A DNA stretch of 14,912 nucleotides from Lachnospiraceae bacterium (GTDB lineage: Bacteria > Bacillota > Clostridia > Lachnospirales > Lachnospiraceae), in NCBI GenBank assembly GCA_021199405.1, contig JAJQID010000100.1, positions 1 through 14,912 of the forward strand, written 5' to 3'. Numbering within the stretch: position 1 is the first letter of the stretch; the number at the start of each line of letters is the position of its first letter. The position numbers were made by a program, and so were the translations under genes. The notes under the pieces are model-generated. The model worked only from the letters and a program-made list of their open reading frames with translations. It was not told where the DNA came from and ran no database searches. Positions 13,960 through 14,912 of the stretch are shown here, piece by piece.

Positions 13960-14889
13960 ATGGGTGTACAGGACACATCTACAAAAGATTATTTAAGTGA
14001 CGCGGACATTTTTGCGGATGCGGTGAATTACTATCTGTATGGTGGGGAGAAGATGGTAGAACCAAATTCCCTGAAGTCTCTGAATTCAGATTTGCTTTTA
14101 CATGTTTTCGGGCATGATGAAGCGAAAAGACGTAAAGGGAAAGATAAGACGGTGGAGCGGTATCGCGATGTCGTGCGGCAGTGGAATGTGATGGAGGACG
14201 GCACCTGCGCTTACGCAATCTTTGGTATCGAGGCGCAGACAAAGACGCATTATGGAATGCCGATTCGCAGTATTCTCTATGATTCGCTGCAGTATGCGAG
14301 ACAGGCAGAGGAGCTGCGTGTGCGGCACAGAAATGCGGGAGAGGCGGAGAGCTCAGATGAGTTCCTGTCAGGCATGCACAGGACAGATCGGCTGGTACCT
14401 GTGATTACCCTCTGCATTCACTTTGGACCGGAACCCTGGGATGGGGCTTTGAGCCTGAAGGAGCTTTTTGATCTGCCGGATGAGAGGTTGCTGCCTTATA
14501 TTCAGGATTACAGGGTGCTGCTGATCGAGCCTTCCCGGATGTGCGATGAGGATTTTCGGAGGTTTTCCACAAGTCTGGGAGATGTGCTGAGATTTATGAA
14601 AGCGGCGCCGGACAAAAAGAAGCTGAAAGAGCTGTTGAATGGAAATGAAGTGTTTCAAAGGCTGGATCGGAAGGCAGCGCGGGTAATACGGGACTGCGCG
14701 AATGTCGAAATTAATATTGAAACAACGGAGGTGGTAAACGTGTGTAAAGGCTGGGAAGACGCAATCGAGGACGCGAGGCAGGAAGAGCGTGAGGCTGCGC
14801 AGGAGAGAGAGAAGAAGCTGTGCAAAGGCTGGGAATTAGCGACCTCGGAGGGGCGACGCGAAGAAGCTGAGGCTGGTCTGCCGTGGTAG
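13960..14889 (+). CDS. Rpn-family PD-(D/E)XK nuclease (recombination-promoting nuclease/transposase-like)
   Basis: This 309-residue protein belongs to the Rpn/PDDEXK transposase-like family. The N-terminus (DADIFADAVNYYLYGGE), the core FGIEAQTKTHYGMPIRS (88-104) with Glu91 and Gln93 as the E-x-Q catalytic pair, Asp70 in RYRD as a likely metal ligand, and LCIHFGPEPWDG (151-162) are typical. E. coli relatives are DNA endonucleases, toxic when free and linked to recombination and phage defence. AGGAGG lies about six bases before the ATG. The tail (262-309) carries two copies of a CKGWE heptad-like segment 26 codons apart. An internal ribosome site and GTG at 14740 would make the tail alone. The end is close to the window edge but the stop is inside it. 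Confidence 0.9.
   Translation: MGVQDTSTKDYLSDADIFADAVNYYLYGGEKMVEPNSLKSLNSDLLLHVFGHDEAKRRKGKDKTVERYRDVVRQWNVMEDGTCAYAIFGIEAQTKTHYGMPIRSILYDSLQYARQAEELRVRHRNAGEAESSDEFLSGMHRTDRLVPVITLCIHFGPEPWDGALSLKELFDLPDERLLPYIQDYRVLLIEPSRMCDEDFRRFSTSLGDVLRFMKAAPDKKKLKELLNGNEVFQRLDRKAARVIRDCANVEINIETTEVVNVCKGWEDAIEDARQEEREAAQEREKKLCKGWELATSEGRREEAEAGLPW
14740..14889 (+). CDS. Candidate internal-start product of the Rpn gene (C-terminal tail only)
   Basis: Within the Rpn frame, GGAGG (14727-14731) is followed after eight bases by an in-frame GTG (14740). The site is as good as those of normal genes here. The product would be 49 residues: the highly charged tail starting CKGWEDAIEDARQEE, with the second CKGWE segment. 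E. coli rpn genes are reported to encode such C-terminal short forms from internal starts, which restrain the full-length nuclease. This entry is an inference from the sequence pattern and that precedent. Confidence 0.4.
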   Translation: MCKGWEDAIEDARQEEREAAQEREKKLCKGWELATSEGRREEAEAGLPW

Positions 14890-14912
14890 GATAGGTTGAG
14901 CAAAGGCGGTGT

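Overview
The window looks like chromosomal DNA from an endospore-forming member of the Lachnospiraceae or a close clostridial relative. The reasons are the spoVAD and spoVAE genes, strong GGAGG-type ribosome sites, a long Rpn-family nuclease of the type common in that family, and palindromic intergenic elements. The genus cannot be fixed from the sequence alone.

Positions 1-4416 (+ strand). A hairpin-rich element with inverted ends (about 6-188) lies directly before four tightly packed genes. These encode two complete aconitase-superfamily hydro-lyases of the LeuC/LeuD type, each in the order small subunit then large subunit. A GtrA-type membrane protein follows, its start overlapping the last large-subunit stop by ATGA. 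Positions 4435-7014 (- strand) hold a sugar cassette: a DegT/DnrJ/EryC1 aminotransferase, an FdtA/QdtA-like cupin ketoisomerase and a polyprenyl-phosphate-type GT2 glycosyltransferase. The likely theme is an amino-deoxysugar made as a nucleotide sugar, loaded on a lipid carrier by the GT2 enzyme and flipped by GtrA. A clear -35/-10 promoter (7125-7153) drives this arm, and an 11-bp inverted repeat sits at the start of its transcript.

Positions 7186-9372 (+ strand) hold a forespore-type operon: spoVAD, a 176-bp near-perfect hairpin element, a small unknown gene, and spoVAE. No spoVAC is visible. Positions 9361-9658 hold a previously hidden 21-residue peptide gene on the - strand, with a strong ribosome site and its own terminator. 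It is antisense to the tail of the spoVAE transcript and divergent from a LysR regulator. Positions 9659-12374 hold lysR, a SEC-C-motif protein and a YbaK-type Cys-tRNA deacylase. A convergent aminoglycoside-phosphotransferase-fold kinase (12342-13454) carries a 30-bp tandem repeat between its two catalytic motifs.

Positions 13482-13959 have no gene but contain a 187-bp multi-branched palindromic element (13570-13756) and a promoter. The last gene (13960-14889) is an Rpn-family PD-(D/E)XK nuclease. It has an in-frame internal GGAGG plus GTG start that would produce only its C-terminal tail, the architecture of intragenic toxin/antitoxin pairs described for E. coli rpn genes. This and the 21-residue peptide are the most interesting candidates in the window.
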